Assembly: GCA_020833025.1 (NCBI GenBank) | Contig: JAJHRB010000002.1 | Span: 1 to 64,000 of the forward strand | Direction: 5' to 3' | DNA length: 64,000 nt | From: Thermoproteaceae archaeon | GTDB lineage: Archaea > Thermoproteota > Thermoprotei > Thermoproteales > Thermoproteaceae | Part shown: piece after piece, positions 52,628 to 61,079 of the stretch | Layout of the letters: each line of letters begins with the position of its first letter | Numbering within the stretch: the stretch's first letter is position 1 | The notes under the pieces: model-generated | What the model was told of the DNA's origin: nothing | Seen by the model: the letters and a program-made list of their open reading frames with translations, nothing else | Database searches by the model: none | Position numbers and translations under genes: made by a program

Positions 52628-53407
52628 TTAAGCTTTGTCCCCGGCCTCCCAGTGCCCGGCGCACTGCGCCTTGCAGCGCCCGCGCGCCTCCGGCTGCCTG
52701 CCCGCGCGCTCGCTGACAGGTTCCAGAGCTGTTTTGGGCCTGGCGCGGGCGCGCCTTATCATGTAGTAGCCCCAGCCGCTCGGGTGCCAGTGCGCCTCGC
52801 CCTCGAGGACCTCCACGGACACCAGCGGGCTCTCGACGACAAAGCTTTCATACTCGCCCCCCTCGCCGACAGGCGAGAAGCCGTAACGCCTGCTGAGCGC
52901 GATTATCTCCTCGGCGACCTCCGGCGTCACGACCCTGCCGAGGTGGGAGGGGCCCAGCCCCAGCGCCATCACGGCCACTACCATGAAGCGCATGGCGCTC
53001 GCCTCCTCCCTCAGCAGCCTCTCGGGGTCGCGGCCCCACAGCGGCGCGACGTGCTTGAGACCCAGCCTCTCGGCAACTGCGTCGACGCGGCTCTTCTGGT
53101 ACCTCGAGGCAACGGCTCCTGACACGAGACCCTCGATCCCGCGCCCGCGCTTGATTCCCCTCAAGGCCTCCGCCAGCTCCTCCACCTCAGCCTCCTTGAC
53201 CCCGCTCACCTCGACGAAGTGGTGAGGCATCCCCACGGCCTCCCCGTGAAGGGCGCTCCACCTCACGTTGATCGAGTGGAACATGTAGGAGTCGGGCCTT
53301 CCCGGCACGGCCGTTATGAGGCACGCCACCTCGAGACCCGCCTCGAGCGCCCTCATCAGCGCGTAGTGGCTGTCCTTGCCGCCGGTGTACAACACGGCGA
53401 CTCTCAC
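52628..53407 (-). CDS. Diphthine-ammonia ligase (PP-loop ATPase)
   Basis: The 259-aa protein starts VRVAVLYTGGKDSHYALMRA with the PP-loop S/T-G-G-K-D-S, then EGLVSGAVASRYQKSRVDAV and HVAPLWGRDPERLLREEASA, and later GFSPVGEGGEYESFVVESPL. These are the marks of the MJ0570/Dph6 family, the last step in making diphthamide on elongation factor 2. GTG 53407 follows a GATAAATG box at about 53428-53435. Confidence 0.9.
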   Translation of the reverse strand: MRVAVLYTGGKDSHYALMRALEAGLEVACLITAVPGRPDSYMFHSINVRWSALHGEAVGMPHHFVEVSGVKEAEVEELAEALRGIKRGRGIEGLVSGAVASRYQKSRVDAVAERLGLKHVAPLWGRDPERLLREEASAMRFMVVAVMALGLGPSHLGRVVTPEVAEEIIALSRRYGFSPVGEGGEYESFVVESPLVSVEVLEGEAHWHPSGWGYYMIRRARARPKTALEPVSERAGRQPEARGRCKAQCAGHWEAGDKA

Positions 53408-53494
53408 GCGCGAGTCTCGCCCTGCCGATAAATGCTGCACGCCGGGCAAGCGCCGGCGCGACTCGGTAGCCGGAGGGAGTGCCCGGCAGGAAGG

Positions 53495-53553
53495 TGGTGC
53501 GGGGGGTGGGATTTGAACCCACGCAGGCCTACGCCACAGGGACCTGAACCCTG
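53495..53553 (-). tRNA. 3' half of split tRNA-Leu(CAG)
   Basis: Read from 53553: anticodon stem CAGGG/CCCTG, loop TTCAGGT (anticodon CAG at 53546-53544), the same variable arm and T arm as the TAG half, acceptor CCCCCGC, A73 and CCA. No D arm or 5' acceptor precedes it. Its leader reads CAGCGCCCGCCAC (53582-53570), CAC unpaired, CCGCCC (53566-53561), AGA, GGGG. The first and third blocks pair with the trailer of the 5' half at 55050 (13 bp with one G-U, and 6 bp). Confidence 0.9.
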
Positions 53554-53602
53554 CCCCTCTGGGCGGGTGGTGGCGGGCGCTGTCGTGCCCTCGACGGGCT
53601 TG

Positions 53603-53612
53603 TATTTTTAAG
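53603..53612 (-). promoter_or_regulatory. TATA box of tRNA-Leu(CAG) 3' half
   Basis: The minus strand reads CTTAAAAATA here, about 25 bases before the leader starts near 53582. Confidence 0.65.
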
Positions 53613-53856
53613 CTTTCACATGACCGCCAGCGCCATCCCTCCCCCACCTTGCCGCGCTTCAGAGTGTCTGTGCCAGGTGGCAGGCGCGGGCTGGCCGGGC
53701 TGCCCTCCCGCCAGCGACGGCATTTGCGCGCACAGCGGCACAGCACAAAAACAGCAGAAAGGCGCGGGGCGCGCCTCTGCGCGGGGATTGCGGTCAGTGA
53801 GCGACCCTGCCGCCTCCGCGGTACCTAACGCAGCTTACCGCGTCGCTCTGACCCCC

Positions 53857-53868
53857 GCCCTGAGGGGC
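53857..53868 (-). repeat. CTCA-loop hairpin, reversed
   Basis: On the minus strand GCCC-CTCA-GGGC, continued by GGGGG. It is another member of the hairpin family, next to the peroxiredoxin pseudogene and inside the split tRNA-Leu(CAG) interval. Confidence 0.45.
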
Positions 53869-53990
53869 AGGACTCTAAGCCGCGCGCTCCCAGAGTTCCG
53901 GAGACTCTGGAGAGGTGGGCACCCAAGAGGCTCAGGAAAGAGAATGAGATATATGTGGAGGTGGTATGGAAAAAAATTTGTGAGTTGGTT

Positions 53991-54601
53991 TTAGGCCTTT
54001 ACAATAAGTTCGTACTTCTTGGTGCAGAACCACAAGTACTTGCACTCAATGCCGGGCTCCTTGAGCCTCATCTCGGCGTCCTCAACAGTGGCCGGCGGCG
54101 GCACGACGGCCGGTCGCCGGCTTCCAGTCGGCGGGCGTGGCGTAGCCGCACTTGCAGCTTAACTGATCGCGCCTACTACGCGGAGGATCTCGTCGATGTT
54201 CCTGCCGTTGTTGTAGGACACGCGCGAGCCAGGCAAGCTTTAGGTCTGGGTCGATCAAAGCTACTACCTAACCGTCGCGTGCTGCTTTGGCGGTATCGCG
54301 TTGAAGAGAGACGCGACCTTCATGCCTATGTCTGCAATTATGGAAACGGCACCTCGACTCTAAATGCCGCTCGATATGCCTCTTCCACTCGATGCGGCAG
54401 TATACCGTGTCTACGCTGAGGCCGAGAAGCTCGATGCCTCTCTTTCTGAACTCCTCATACTTCCTCGAGAACGCGACGAACTCGGTGGTACACACTGGCG
54501 TGAAGTCGCCTGGGCGGCTGAACAGCAGCCACTCCCTGTAGTCGCGGAAGCGCCTCTCGCCCCATGTCCGTCTTGAGGCATAGATCTTCCAGTATTTTCA
54601 T
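53991..54601 (-). pseudogene. Frameshifted peroxiredoxin
   Basis: Starting at ATG 54601: [13 protein letters not shown], then [20 protein letters not shown] with the peroxidatic Cys, [20 protein letters not shown] and [18 protein letters not shown]. Later pieces in other frames are [39 protein letters not shown] and EDAEMRLKEPGIECKYLWFC. All parts of an archaeal 1-Cys-type peroxiredoxin are there in order but separated by frame changes. It is a recent, still readable pseudogene. Confidence 0.85.
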
Positions 54602-55000
54602 CCCTAGGAACATTTCTACCCGAAATTACCTCAAACGTCGTTTCTTTCAGCCTACGTCACCCCGGCATGCTGTGTGAGACCTCTCATCGTACACCGTATT
54701 CTCAATCGCTATTACTGAGCCATGCGGTCCTCACCGTCATTGCGCTCGGGAGTAACGCCGATGGGCGGCACCTCTCAATATTTTGCGGCCAACAAACAGG
54801 CAGGGGAATTACTACGCGTGGATAGAGACGCCACACCATCGTGGCTGGTGCTATCTCCCTGCCAGGGTCCGCCCCCGGCGATTCTCTAAACAAAAGACGA
54901 GAAATCAAGCTCCCGAGTCAGCACCTGGTGTACGCGGTGTCGGCAACTGAAATTGCAGGCAGGAGGCACTCTCAAGCCCTGGAGGGCAAGAATAGGGGCA
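54602..55000. other. Intergenic stretch, no gene supported
   Basis: No frame shows a family motif on either strand. Moderately A/T-rich up to about 54800. It leads into the trailer of the tRNA-Leu 5' half at 55022. Confidence 0.4.
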
Positions 55001-55021
55001 GCAGGCAGCACCCGCCACCCG

Positions 55022-55050
55022 CCCCTTTGACCTGGCTCGGGCACCCCCGC
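55022..55050 (-). tRNA. 5' half of split tRNA-Leu(CAG)
   Basis: Read from 55050 the 29 bases are identical to the 5' half at 44350: GCGGGGG, TG, CCCGAGCCAGGTCAAAGGGG. A TATA-like AAGTTTATG (about 55083-55075) lies 25 bases upstream. The trailer differs from the other half: GGGCGG (55024-55019) then GTGGCGGGTGCTG (55018-55006), which pairs with the leader of the CAG 3' half at 53553. No anticodon stem follows. Confidence 0.9.
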
Positions 55051-55103
55051 CTTGCCTTCACTGCAGCACTTGCACATAAACTTTTCGCCCCTGTTGTGCG
55101 GTC

Positions 55104-55280
55104 TCACGCAGGGGGGGTGAGCATGCTCAGCGCCATTAAGGCAGCCGCGATTGCGACCGAGATTATGACGGCGGCTCTCGGCGTTAGCCTAATCCTCTCG
55201 AGCTCTCCCTCCTCGCTGAACTTTATGAGCCCTGCCGCCACGAAGGGGTTGAGGCCCTCGTACCTTCTCCTCCGCGCCAC
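55104..55280 (-). CDS. secG: Preprotein translocase subunit SecG (Sec61-beta)
   Basis: A 58-aa protein from GTG 55280: ARRRRYEGLNPFVAAGLIKF then SEEGELERIRLTPRAAVIIS and a C-terminal hydrophobic span VAIAAALMALSML. This is the archaeal Sec61-beta, a tail-anchored part of the SecY channel. A box ATTTTTTTAG (55302-55311) lies about 25 bp upstream. Confidence 0.93.
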   Translation of the reverse strand: MARRRRYEGLNPFVAAGLIKFSEEGELERIRLTPRAAVIISVAIAAALMALSMLTPPA

Positions 55281-55307
55281 GGGTATGCCCCGGGGCAGCT
55301 AAAAAAA

Positions 55308-55366
55308 TACTTCAGCCCATGCGAGTGTCTTCAACGCTCCGGCCATCGGGGTTTCTCATCACCGCG
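55308..55366 (-). ncRNA. Candidate C/D box small RNA upstream of secG
   Basis: Minus strand: C box TGATGA (55361-55356), 14-nt spacer, D' CGGA (55341-55338), 3 nt, C' TTGAAGA (55334-55328), 12-nt spacer CACTCGCATGGG, D box CTGA (55315-55312). Spacing is exactly that of archaeal double-guide RNAs; D' deviates by one base. The D box lies in the secG promoter, so the RNA and secG are arranged head to tail. Targets were not tested. Confidence 0.6.
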
Positions 55367-55542
55367 GCGGGCCCCGCCGCGCGGATAAATGAGTTACGGG
55401 GCGGCCCTCCCCTGCCCGCGCCCCCTTTCATCTCCCCGCCGCACTCCGGGGGCCGGAGGCCCCGCTCACTAATCGCGGGGAGGGGCCGCGGCGGGGCGGG
55501 AGGCGCTGCCCCCCTCGGCCTGCCTGAACGCGCCAGCGCAGC
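55367..55542. other. GC-rich spacer
   Basis: Contains inverted GC-rich motifs (for example GGCCGGAGGCC) but no gene. Confidence 0.35.
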
Positions 55543-56826
55543 TTAGGAGGCGGCTAGGCGGCTGGTCGGCGGCGCTGGGCGGGACCCCTCGCCCGGCGGG
55601 GGGCGCCCCTCCATGAGAGGGCAAAGCAATGGGGCAATATAAGCATCCGGGGAGGAAAAAGAGGGAGGATTTGCGAGTCTCATCAGCTCGTCAAACCTCC
55701 TCTGCGCCCACATTGCCGGCACCCCGTCCCTGTGCACCTCTAGGCCGCACTGCGCGCATTTAACGCGCCTCTCTGGCAGCTCCTGCATTTTCGCCCCGCA
55801 CCTCGGGCACACTGTGCTGAACAGCCTCGCCTCAACATAGGGAACGCCGTGCCACTCCGCCAGCCCCTCGATCAGCCTCCTCAGCCTACCGAAATTTAGC
55901 AGCGCCTTTCTCTCTGCTGGGTACTTGTTGTCTTGCTTGAGCTCTCTCATAGAGCTGTCGTCGGGGACGTCAACGACAATCGCCGCCTTGCGCTTTCTCG
56001 CGAGCCAGACGAGCTCCCTGGCGGCGCCCACCTCCCACTCCCTCAGCAGCCGCCAGAGCCTGCTCTTCGCGCTTCTTGCCATCTTGCAGTATGGATCCCC
56101 CCTCTTTGCACAGAGCGAGTCGAGCTCCGCGGCCCTCCTCTGCATGTGCACGATCTTCGAGACGTCGGGCCTCAGCGCGCCGCGCCTCAGCACCCTGTTA
56201 CGCTCTACAACAGCGTAGGTAATGCCGTTGTGCAGCGCGTTGAGGTCTATCGCGAGCACGCGCTTGGGCTCGACGGGCTCCACTTCGCGCCTGAAGACTA
56301 GAGCGATATAGAGCTTTGCAGCGCGGCTCCCGCGGCTCCGGCCGACCCACACCGCCGCCAGAACAAGCTTCGCGCCCTCTCTCACACGCTCTAAAATCTG
56401 CTTTGTGGCGTCCTCGCCCAGTGGCAGCGCTATCGTGCCGGTGCCGAGCTTCCTCACGCGGACCTTGCGTTTAGGCACGTCGGCGAGAACGCCTCTGCTG
56501 ACGTCTCTCTCATCGCTAAGTCTTAACTGGGCATCGAGAATTAGCGGCACCTTCATCCCGCGCTTAACAGCGTGTGCTCTTAGCCACTCGAGCATGTTCC
56601 ACGCGTGCACGAACTTTTGCGCGAGATATCTCAGCGGGTTTTCCTCCGGCATCGGTACTTTGCCGCCGCTTTTAGCCCACTCCGCCGCCCACCTCCTGAA
56701 CTCCTCCTGCGCCCTCAGAAGCGCGGGGATCTTCTGCTGCACCTCCGGCGGCAGCCCGAGGATGTCGTACTTGAGCAGCAGCGCCCTGTACGCCCTCCCT
56801 CTCATGCCGGGCGGCCGCCCGCGCAT
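55543..56826 (-). CDS. TnpB-like RNA-guided-nuclease-family protein, full length
   Basis: A 427-aa protein. Central RuvC-like domain: RVLAIDLNALHNGITYAVVE (first Asp) and KAAIVVDVPDDSSMREL (where TnpB has its Glu; here Asp residues), then VPYVEARLFSTVCPRCGAKM with a zinc ribbon closed by CAQCGLEVHRDGVPA (last Asp). It is unbroken but has no TnpA partner, and the tail after residue 395 is low-complexity. A box TTTTTTTACG (56843-56852) precedes it. ATG 56805 is an alternative start. Confidence 0.8.
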   Translation of the reverse strand: MRGRPPGMRGRAYRALLLKYDILGLPPEVQQKIPALLRAQEEFRRWAAEWAKSGGKVPMPEENPLRYLAQKFVHAWNMLEWLRAHAVKRGMKVPLILDAQLRLSDERDVSRGVLADVPKRKVRVRKLGTGTIALPLGEDATKQILERVREGAKLVLAAVWVGRSRGSRAAKLYIALVFRREVEPVEPKRVLAIDLNALHNGITYAVVERNRVLRRGALRPDVSKIVHMQRRAAELDSLCAKRGDPYCKMARSAKSRLWRLLREWEVGAARELVWLARKRKAAIVVDVPDDSSMRELKQDNKYPAERKALLNFGRLRRLIEGLAEWHGVPYVEARLFSTVCPRCGAKMQELPERRVKCAQCGLEVHRDGVPAMWAQRRFDELMRLANPPSFSSPDAYIAPLLCPLMEGRPPPGEGSRPAPPTSRLAAS

Positions 56827-56857
56827 ATCGGGGAACCGGCCACGTAAAAAAGGGGGC

Positions 56858-57029
56858 TTACCTCCCGCTCAGCTCCCTCCAGAGCGCCCGGATGCCGCTG
56901 AGAAGCAGCCCGGCCGCGGCGCCGGCAAGCGCCGCGATGACTGCCAGCGCCGTCAGCGTTCAGCCACATTACAATCAGCGCCGCCCCGGGCGCCACCGCC
57001 GCGCACAGCAGCGCCGCGGGCAACTCCAT
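56858..57029 (-). pseudogene. Frameshifted small membrane protein
   Basis: From ATG 57029: MELPAALLCAAVAPGAALIV then a frame change to AVIAALAGAAAGLLLSGIRA and LWRELSGR with stop at 56860-56858. Two hydrophobic helices, one frameshift between them. Confidence 0.45.
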
Positions 57030-57121
57030 GTCGGCCGTGCTGTGCGCGCGCATTTATGACCTCGGGGCCGCCCGCGCCCCTTCAGGGGCCTGCCGTAGGG
57101 CCCTGACAGGGGGCCGTCCCG

Positions 57122-57976
57122 TTGGCCTTAACCCCGGCGCCCGCCCGGGGCCGTGCTCCTGGAGGCGTACGCGGGGAGGGCCCTCAGGCTCTACGGGAGG
57201 GGAGGGCGCTCGCGCGCGCCGCGGCCGGCTTCAGGAGGGGCAGGCTCGCCGCGGTCTACCTGCCGCCCGCATATCCCCTTGATGGGTTTGAATACGCGAT
57301 AGCCCCCCTGATCGGCGGCGGCCCCGAGGAGGCCTACGCCAGGCTCGCCGCGCTGCTGGGAGAGCTCGCAAGCTGGGCGCGCTACGCGCGCTGGCGCTGG
57401 CGCGAGGCGGCAGAGAGGTGCGCGGGGAGTGACGGGGCCGCCCCGGCCCTGCTGTCGGTGGGCAGGGAGTCGCTGCTGGGCCTCGCCGAGATGGTGGCAC
57501 ACCCGGCGCGCATGGGAGTTAGCAGCCCCGCCGCCGCCCTCTACGAGCTCGCCGCCCTCCGCGCCCCGCGGCTGCTTGAGTGCCGGGACGCCCGCAGGGC
57601 TCTCCGCGAGGCGGCCGCCGTGCTCGGCGGCCTCCTGGTCGCGCTCGGAGCCGCGCTCCACTGGGACCCGTCGAGGCCGCTGAGGCTCCGCGCCGGGATT
57701 CCCGCGCCCCGCGCGCTGAGGCCGACCGCGCTCACGGGGATGCTCGCCCGCGCGCTGCAGGGCGCCGCCAGGCCGGGGGACTACATTGGCGCGTGGAGGG
57801 GGCTCGTCGAGTGCGTCGCGCGGCTCGCAGACAGGCCAGCGGAGGTCGCCGCCGCCCGCTGCGCGGGGGTGCTGGAGGGGTGGAGGGAAATGGGCGCGGC
57901 GGCGGAGGACCTCTTCGTCCGCGCCACCGTCTACACCCTGTACGACCTGATAGCAGCGCTGGAGCGCCGGCCGTGA
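57122..57976 (+). CDS. Helical protein of unknown function
   Basis: The frame is open from 57122, but the first about 35 residues look like non-coding text. A better start, VLLEAYAGRALRLYGRGG, lies in another frame at 57152 and would need one frameshift near 57205. The rest (AAVYLPPAYPLDGFEYAIAP, LLGELASWARYARWRWREAA, LREAAAVLGGLLVALGAALH) is alpha-helical. No family is recognised; either a sequencing-level frameshift or a decaying gene. Confidence 0.5.
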   Translation: MALTPAPARGRAPGGVRGEGPQALREGRALARAAAGFRRGRLAAVYLPPAYPLDGFEYAIAPLIGGGPEEAYARLAALLGELASWARYARWRWREAAERCAGSDGAAPALLSVGRESLLGLAEMVAHPARMGVSSPAAALYELAALRAPRLLECRDARRALREAAAVLGGLLVALGAALHWDPSRPLRLRAGIPAPRALRPTALTGMLARALQGAARPGDYIGAWRGLVECVARLADRPAEVAAARCAGVLEGWREMGAAAEDLFVRATVYTLYDLIAALERRP

Positions 57977-58103
57977 GCGCGGCGCGGTAGCGCGCCGGCC
58001 ATTTAACAAAGGGCGGGAGCTTAACACGCGGCAAGAATTTATCAGCCGGCGAGGATTTATTACGCAGCAGACCCCTAACGTGCAGGCTATATGCCAGGAG
58101 CGC

Positions 58104-58754
58104 TTATTCTATACAACGCCGCAGATTCTCAAGGGCATTCCTAACCCACCCGAGCCAGTCGCGGAACGTCCTGTCCCTGCCGGGAGTGAAGGGCTCGTAG
58201 ACTACGTAGGACGTGTCGTTGCGGAACACGGCAGCGTAAATCGGCGGGATTCTGACCGCCGGACCGCCGCCGAGCGGGCGGTAAAGGCCGTAAGTCTCGG
58301 CCACCCTCCTCGCGAGCGACAGCGCCTGCTCGACTCTCGGCGACGGCGCCGCGGTCCTGTTCGCGGCACTCCCGGCGAGGTAATCGCCCGGCGAGATCCC
58401 GCCATTGTAGAGGAGCGAGAGATAGCCCTTCGTCTCGTTGTCCTCGGCCCAGGGGGCCAGGTACACGGTGTATCCCCTGGCCGTCTCCAGGAGCCCGCGG
58501 AGCGCCGCGAGGAGCTCCGCGCGGTTCGGCGCGTTGAGCTGGTCGCGGTAGCCGACCAGCACGACGCCCTCGGTCCCGCGCGCTGCCAGCACGCCGACTC
58601 TGGAGGCCGCGGCGAGGATCTCCTCCCTGGCCCGCTCGTCCTCCCAGTAAGGCTTATACACAGGCCCCCGCTCGTAGGCGCCGGTGGCTAGCGTCGCGAA
58701 AAGCGCGCACGCGGTGATCGCGAGCGCCGCCGCGAAGACAGCCCAGTTATTCAC
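58104..58754 (-). CDS. Exported or membrane-anchored protein of unknown function
   Basis: The 216-aa protein begins MNNWAVFAAALAITACALFA with a signal or anchor, followed by a soluble domain with VVLVGYRDQLNAPNRAELLA and VYLAPWAEDNETKGYLSLLY. Asn-x-Ser/Thr sites suggest an outside location. No family recognised. The start follows GCGCGTTATAAGC at about 58773-58781. Confidence 0.55.
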   Translation of the reverse strand: MNNWAVFAAALAITACALFATLATGAYERGPVYKPYWEDERAREEILAAASRVGVLAARGTEGVVLVGYRDQLNAPNRAELLAALRGLLETARGYTVYLAPWAEDNETKGYLSLLYNGGISPGDYLAGSAANRTAAPSPRVEQALSLARRVAETYGLYRPLGGGPAVRIPPIYAAVFRNDTSYVVYEPFTPGRDRTFRDWLGWVRNALENLRRCIE

Positions 58755-58823
58755 GGCGCGCGCCGCGCGGGCGCGTTATAAGCATTAGCCGGGTCTATCA
58801 CCCTGCCTTACCTCCCGGCGTAC

Positions 58824-59621
58824 ATGAGAGTGCTGGGCGTGCCTGACGTCGAGATAGGCGCCGTGAGGTCTCTCGGCGTGCTCGTTACACCGCTCGCAGT
58901 AGTTCCGGGCGGCGCGCTGACTGCCGCCGCGCAGTTTGCATACGCGCCGGCGCAGGACTGCAGGCAGTTCGCGGCGATTTGTGTGATAGAGCCGGCTTCG
59001 CTTCTACGAGCCGGCCCTAGTCGCCCAGGCTTGGCGTCCGCCCTCGCGAAGGCCCTCCTCTCCTACTGCCAGCTGTGGCCGGGCGCGGAGTGCCAGCGGC
59101 CCGTCGCTCACGCCCTCGTTGCCGGCTTCGTGGTCTCGCCCGGCTCCACAGCCATGCAGACACTCAGGGTGCTCTACGGAGCTGGGGTCGTGAGCGTCAG
59201 CAGCACCACGTGGGGTGCCCTCCAGCGCGCCGCCACGGCGGCGAGCCTGGCCTTGAGCCCCGCGCTTTACCCCCCGCCGACAGGGCGCGCTGCGCGCAGC
59301 TGCCGCTCGCAGGCCTCCTGACTGCCGCGGCCAGGAGCCTCGCCGCGGCTGTTGCCGAGTCCCGCTGCCCTCGCGCTCGCCGCGATTGCCGTGGACGCCG
59401 TCACGACCCTCGCGGCCTCGATTCGCAGGGCGCTAGCGGGCGCCGTGAGTCCCGAGAGCGGGAGAGCGTGCTCGGCGCCATGCTGGCGCACGAGTACCTC
59501 GGCGGCACTGCCGGCAGTATTGTCGCAGGGTGGCTCTACTCGCCGTCCTACAGTGCTCCTCGCCTGCGCGGCGGCGCTGGCCGCAGTCCCCTCAGAGCTG
59601 CGAGAGCTCGACCAGCTTTAG
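58824..59621 (+). pseudogene. Frameshifted protein of unknown function
   Basis: From ATG 58824: MRVLGVPDVEIGAVRSLGVL, LLSYCQLWPGAECQRPVAHA and MQTLRVLYGAGVVSVSSTTW. The text then goes on in other frames: LTAAARSLAAAVAE, LALAAIAVDAVTTLAASIRR, VLGAMLAHEYLGGTAGSIVA and LLACAAALAAVPSELRELDQ. Three or more frame changes. The end overlaps the CBS gene by 30 bases. Confidence 0.5.
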
Positions 59622-60026
59622 GAGCGCGGATCTCTCGGCTATCAAGTCCCTTATTGAGATAACGCCGTAGAGGGACCCGGCCCGCGTGACCACCACGTGG
59701 CGCACCCCGCGCTCGCGCATTAACTGCGCCACGCGCCACACCGGCTCCTCGGCGTCCACGGTCACAGCGGGAGAGCTCATGATTTTGCTGGCGGGAGAGC
59801 TCAAATCAAGCCCCGAGGCGACGGCTCTGACCACGTCGCGCTCCGACACTACCCCGACCACGCGCTGCATCTCGTCGGCTATAACCACGAGGCCGACGGC
59901 GTTCTGCGCCATCAGTCTTGCGACGTCTCTCACGCTGGCATTGAGTCCGGCGACGACGGGAGGCCTCCTCGCCAGATCTCCGGCCCTCACGGTCCGGGGC
60001 CCGGGCGCGCTTAAAAGTCTCGCCAA
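59592..60026 (-). CDS. CBS-domain pair protein
   Basis: A 144-aa protein made of two CBS domains: NASVRDVARLMAQNAVGLVV with VGVVSERDVVRAVASG, and EEPVWRVAQLMRERGVRHVV with YGVISIRDLIAE. Such stand-alone pairs bind adenine nucleotides and regulate partners. It is 16 bp upstream of the gene at 60043 in the same direction. Confidence 0.9.
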   Translation of the reverse strand: MARLLSAPGPRTVRAGDLARRPPVVAGLNASVRDVARLMAQNAVGLVVIADEMQRVVGVVSERDVVRAVASGLDLSSPASKIMSSPAVTVDAEEPVWRVAQLMRERGVRHVVVTRAGSLYGVISIRDLIAERSALLKLVELSQL

Positions 60027-60042
60027 CAGAGCAGTGTGAACA

Positions 60043-61014
60043 CTAGCACACTAGCAGCTCGCCCACGTACACCGTTGCCCTCACTGGGTCTCTCGTCATG
60101 CAGACTGCCTTGAGGGCCCTCGACTTTATCTTCTCGCACAGCTCCCTGTCCGCGCGGCAGTAGTGCAGCACGGCGTAGTAGGACTCGCCGATCCCCCGCA
60201 GTATTACTATGACGTCCGGCGGGGGAGAGTAGCAGTAGAGCTCGACGCCGGCGCGCGACAGGGTTAGCGAGGGGCCTGCGCGCTCCAGCCCGTAGCAGTA
60301 TCCGCGCCGAGCCAGTCTCCATGCCGTGGGCCACACAAATTCTCCCCCGCGCGAGACGGCAGCCGGGGCGGACACGCCCCCGTCGCACTGCTCGGGCGGG
60401 CGCAGGCCGGGAGCCCCGGCAACGCGGAGCCCTCTCGCCGCGAGGTAGCCGCTCAGCTCCCCGTACAGCCACTCGCACCTCTCCGCCAGCGCCTCGACGA
60501 GCTGCGCCAGCACGTCGGGCCACTGCCCGCCTGTGTCCGTCACTACTGCGCCGAGCGCGCCCGCGTAGCGCTCAATACTGCTGCAAACGCACCCCAGAAG
60601 GGCCTCGCACTCGCCTGCCGGCACGGGCAGCGTCGCGAGACAGTACAACGCAACGTCAAGCGCGTGGTGCAGCGCCGCAGCCGCGAGCACGTCCTCGGGC
60701 ACGAGCAGCACTGCGCTCCCGGCGCGCCCCGCGCCGAGAGGCCAAGGCGCCTCCCCACCCGCCGGCGGTGCCGTGACTCTCAGCGTTCCCGCGTCTATCA
60801 GCGCGCCGAACTCAAGCCAGAGGGCCCTCAAGAGCCTCGCGAAGCTCTCAACGCCCGGCCTCACGCCGAGGTCGTGCTCGGCGTAGAGCGAGGGGTCTCT
60901 CAGCGCCCTCTCCACCGCGCTCTCCAGACCGGGCGTCCACACGCGCAGGGCGCCCTCGCTGCGGAGCCTCCGGAATACCCTCACGTGGAGCTCCACCGGC
61001 GGCACTGCCGGCAT
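60043..61014 (-). CDS. Hypothetical protein, Cys-rich
   Basis: A 323-aa protein starting MPAVPPVELHVRVFRRLRSE. The middle has VLAAAALHHALDVALYCLAT and CEALLGCVCSSIERYAGALG; the end has VIVILRGIGESYYAVLHYCR. About ten Cys residues are spread without zinc-finger spacing. It probably forms an operon with the CBS gene. No family recognised. Confidence 0.5.
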   Translation of the reverse strand: MPAVPPVELHVRVFRRLRSEGALRVWTPGLESAVERALRDPSLYAEHDLGVRPGVESFARLLRALWLEFGALIDAGTLRVTAPPAGGEAPWPLGAGRAGSAVLLVPEDVLAAAALHHALDVALYCLATLPVPAGECEALLGCVCSSIERYAGALGAVVTDTGGQWPDVLAQLVEALAERCEWLYGELSGYLAARGLRVAGAPGLRPPEQCDGGVSAPAAVSRGGEFVWPTAWRLARRGYCYGLERAGPSLTLSRAGVELYCYSPPPDVIVILRGIGESYYAVLHYCRADRELCEKIKSRALKAVCMTRDPVRATVYVGELLVC

Positions 61015-61079
61015 ACTGCGCGCGGCTTTTTAACGGGGCCGCCGCGGCAATGAACTTTAACCTCTAAGCCTCGCGGCTC

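Noticed and set aside
57191-58027. Minus frame opposite the helical protein at 57122
   Set aside because: Its composition (Arg, Pro, Gly) is typical of an antisense frame in GC-rich coding DNA and it has no promoter.
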